From Helicostylum pulchrum (taxonomy: Eukaryota > Mucoromycota > Mucoromycetes > Mucorales > Mucoraceae), in NCBI GenBank assembly GCA_025677825.1, contig JAIXMO010000108.1:1-30864 (forward strand): 30,864 nucleotides of DNA, read 5' to 3'. Numbering within the stretch: the stretch's first letter is position 1; every line of letters starts with the position of its first letter. Shown in pieces: positions 30,569 to 30,864 of this stretch. The translations under genes were made by a program, and so were the position numbers. Below the pieces are notes generated by a model, which had not been told where the DNA came from, ran no database searches, and saw nothing but the letters and a program-made list of their open reading frames with translations.

Positions 30569-30862
30569 TTAGCTGGTAGATTCACAGGGAATGTTAGCCG
30601 CATTACGCCCGACAACATATCTACCTGGGCATTCATTCGATTGACATTTTCCACATTTGTTGACGCAGAGGATTCTTTTTGAACGACCACCGCAATCGTT
30701 CTGGTTACAAAGTTTACAGATATTTCTTCTTCTTTTTTTAAGTGGTGTCAACACAGCAGAAGTTGGGCCATTTGGGGCTAAAAATCGGGTGGTATAATTG
30801 GATGTAGTAGCAACAGAATATGCAGGTGCTATAGCTCTATACCCTTCATTAGAAATAGCATT
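30569..30862 (-). CDS. Partial Cys-rich protein, 3' end only
   Basis: Last 97 codons of a minus-strand gene whose 5' part lies beyond the right edge; the frame is open to the edge. After a Ser/Thr/Pro/Ala-rich stretch and a basic LKKRRR cluster come two copies of a Cys motif: ICKLCNQNDCGGR and KCGKCQSNECPGR, each C-x2-C-x4-C followed by [GP]-G-R, with a further Cys pair between them. This looks like a small zinc-binding knuckle pair, often seen at the ends of fungal DNA-binding or transposon-encoded proteins. The basic cluster could be a nuclear signal. I cannot name the family. Stop TAA at 30569-30571. Confidence 0.6.
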   Translation of the reverse strand, partial: NAISNEGYRAIAPAYSVATTSNYTTRFLAPNGPTSAVLTPLKKRRRNICKLCNQNDCGGRSKRILCVNKCGKCQSNECPGRYVVGRNAANIPCESTS

Positions 30863-30864
30863 TG

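Overview
The window is fungal nuclear DNA, most likely from a Mucoromycota fungus (Mucorales or a close relative). Evidence: AT-rich DNA with long T- and C-tracts; genes broken by very short GT-AG introns (about 52-90 nt, often with a CTAAC-like branch point); fungal-specific families (APSES regulator, Crz1-like zinc-finger protein, VTC polyphosphate subunit, Dug2, Msy-type MscS channel, Hrd3); and a decayed Fanzor (eukaryotic TnpB-like) element. I rebuilt exon-intron structures by keeping the reading frame and family motifs intact across GT..AG sites. No RNA evidence was available.

Layout, left to right: a StuA-type APSES transcription factor (116-1535, +); a three-finger Crz1-like C2H2 protein (2040-3508, +); a broken coding remnant on the minus strand (4129-4366); a small heat-shock protein with a clear HSE/CCAAT/TATA promoter (4666-5235, +); an orphan multi-pass membrane protein with an N-terminal dileucine sorting motif (6198-7783, +); an SPX-VTC-DUF202 subunit of the vacuolar polyphosphate polymerase (10687-8337, -); a decayed coding remnant (11268-11749, +); Hrd3/SEL1L of the ER-associated degradation ligase (12850-15334, +); an EF-hand MscS channel (15836 or 15898 to 18434, +); the WD40-M20 glutathione-degradation protein Dug2 in 19 exons (20259-24069, +); a truncated Fanzor relic (24495-25374, +); a divergent tandem duplication with a KEN-box-like motif (25637-26174, +); a two-helix low-complexity protein (26955-28073, +); a mitochondrial TPR protein resembling Mgr3 (29416-28093, -); and the 3' end of a Cys-rich protein leaving the window (30862-30569, -).

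The genes do not form an operon or cluster. Several share a stress, calcium and vacuole/ER theme: a Crz1-like regulator, heat-shock chaperone, calcium-binding osmotic channel, ERAD scaffold, vacuolar polyphosphate synthesis and glutathione turnover. This is ordinary fungal housekeeping and I see no evidence of co-regulation. The nearest thing to an unusual system is the Fanzor relic. Its N-terminal region and its C-terminal zinc-ribbon/RuvC-III region remain in one common reading frame, but it carries many stop codons and lacks the middle, so it cannot encode an active nuclease.
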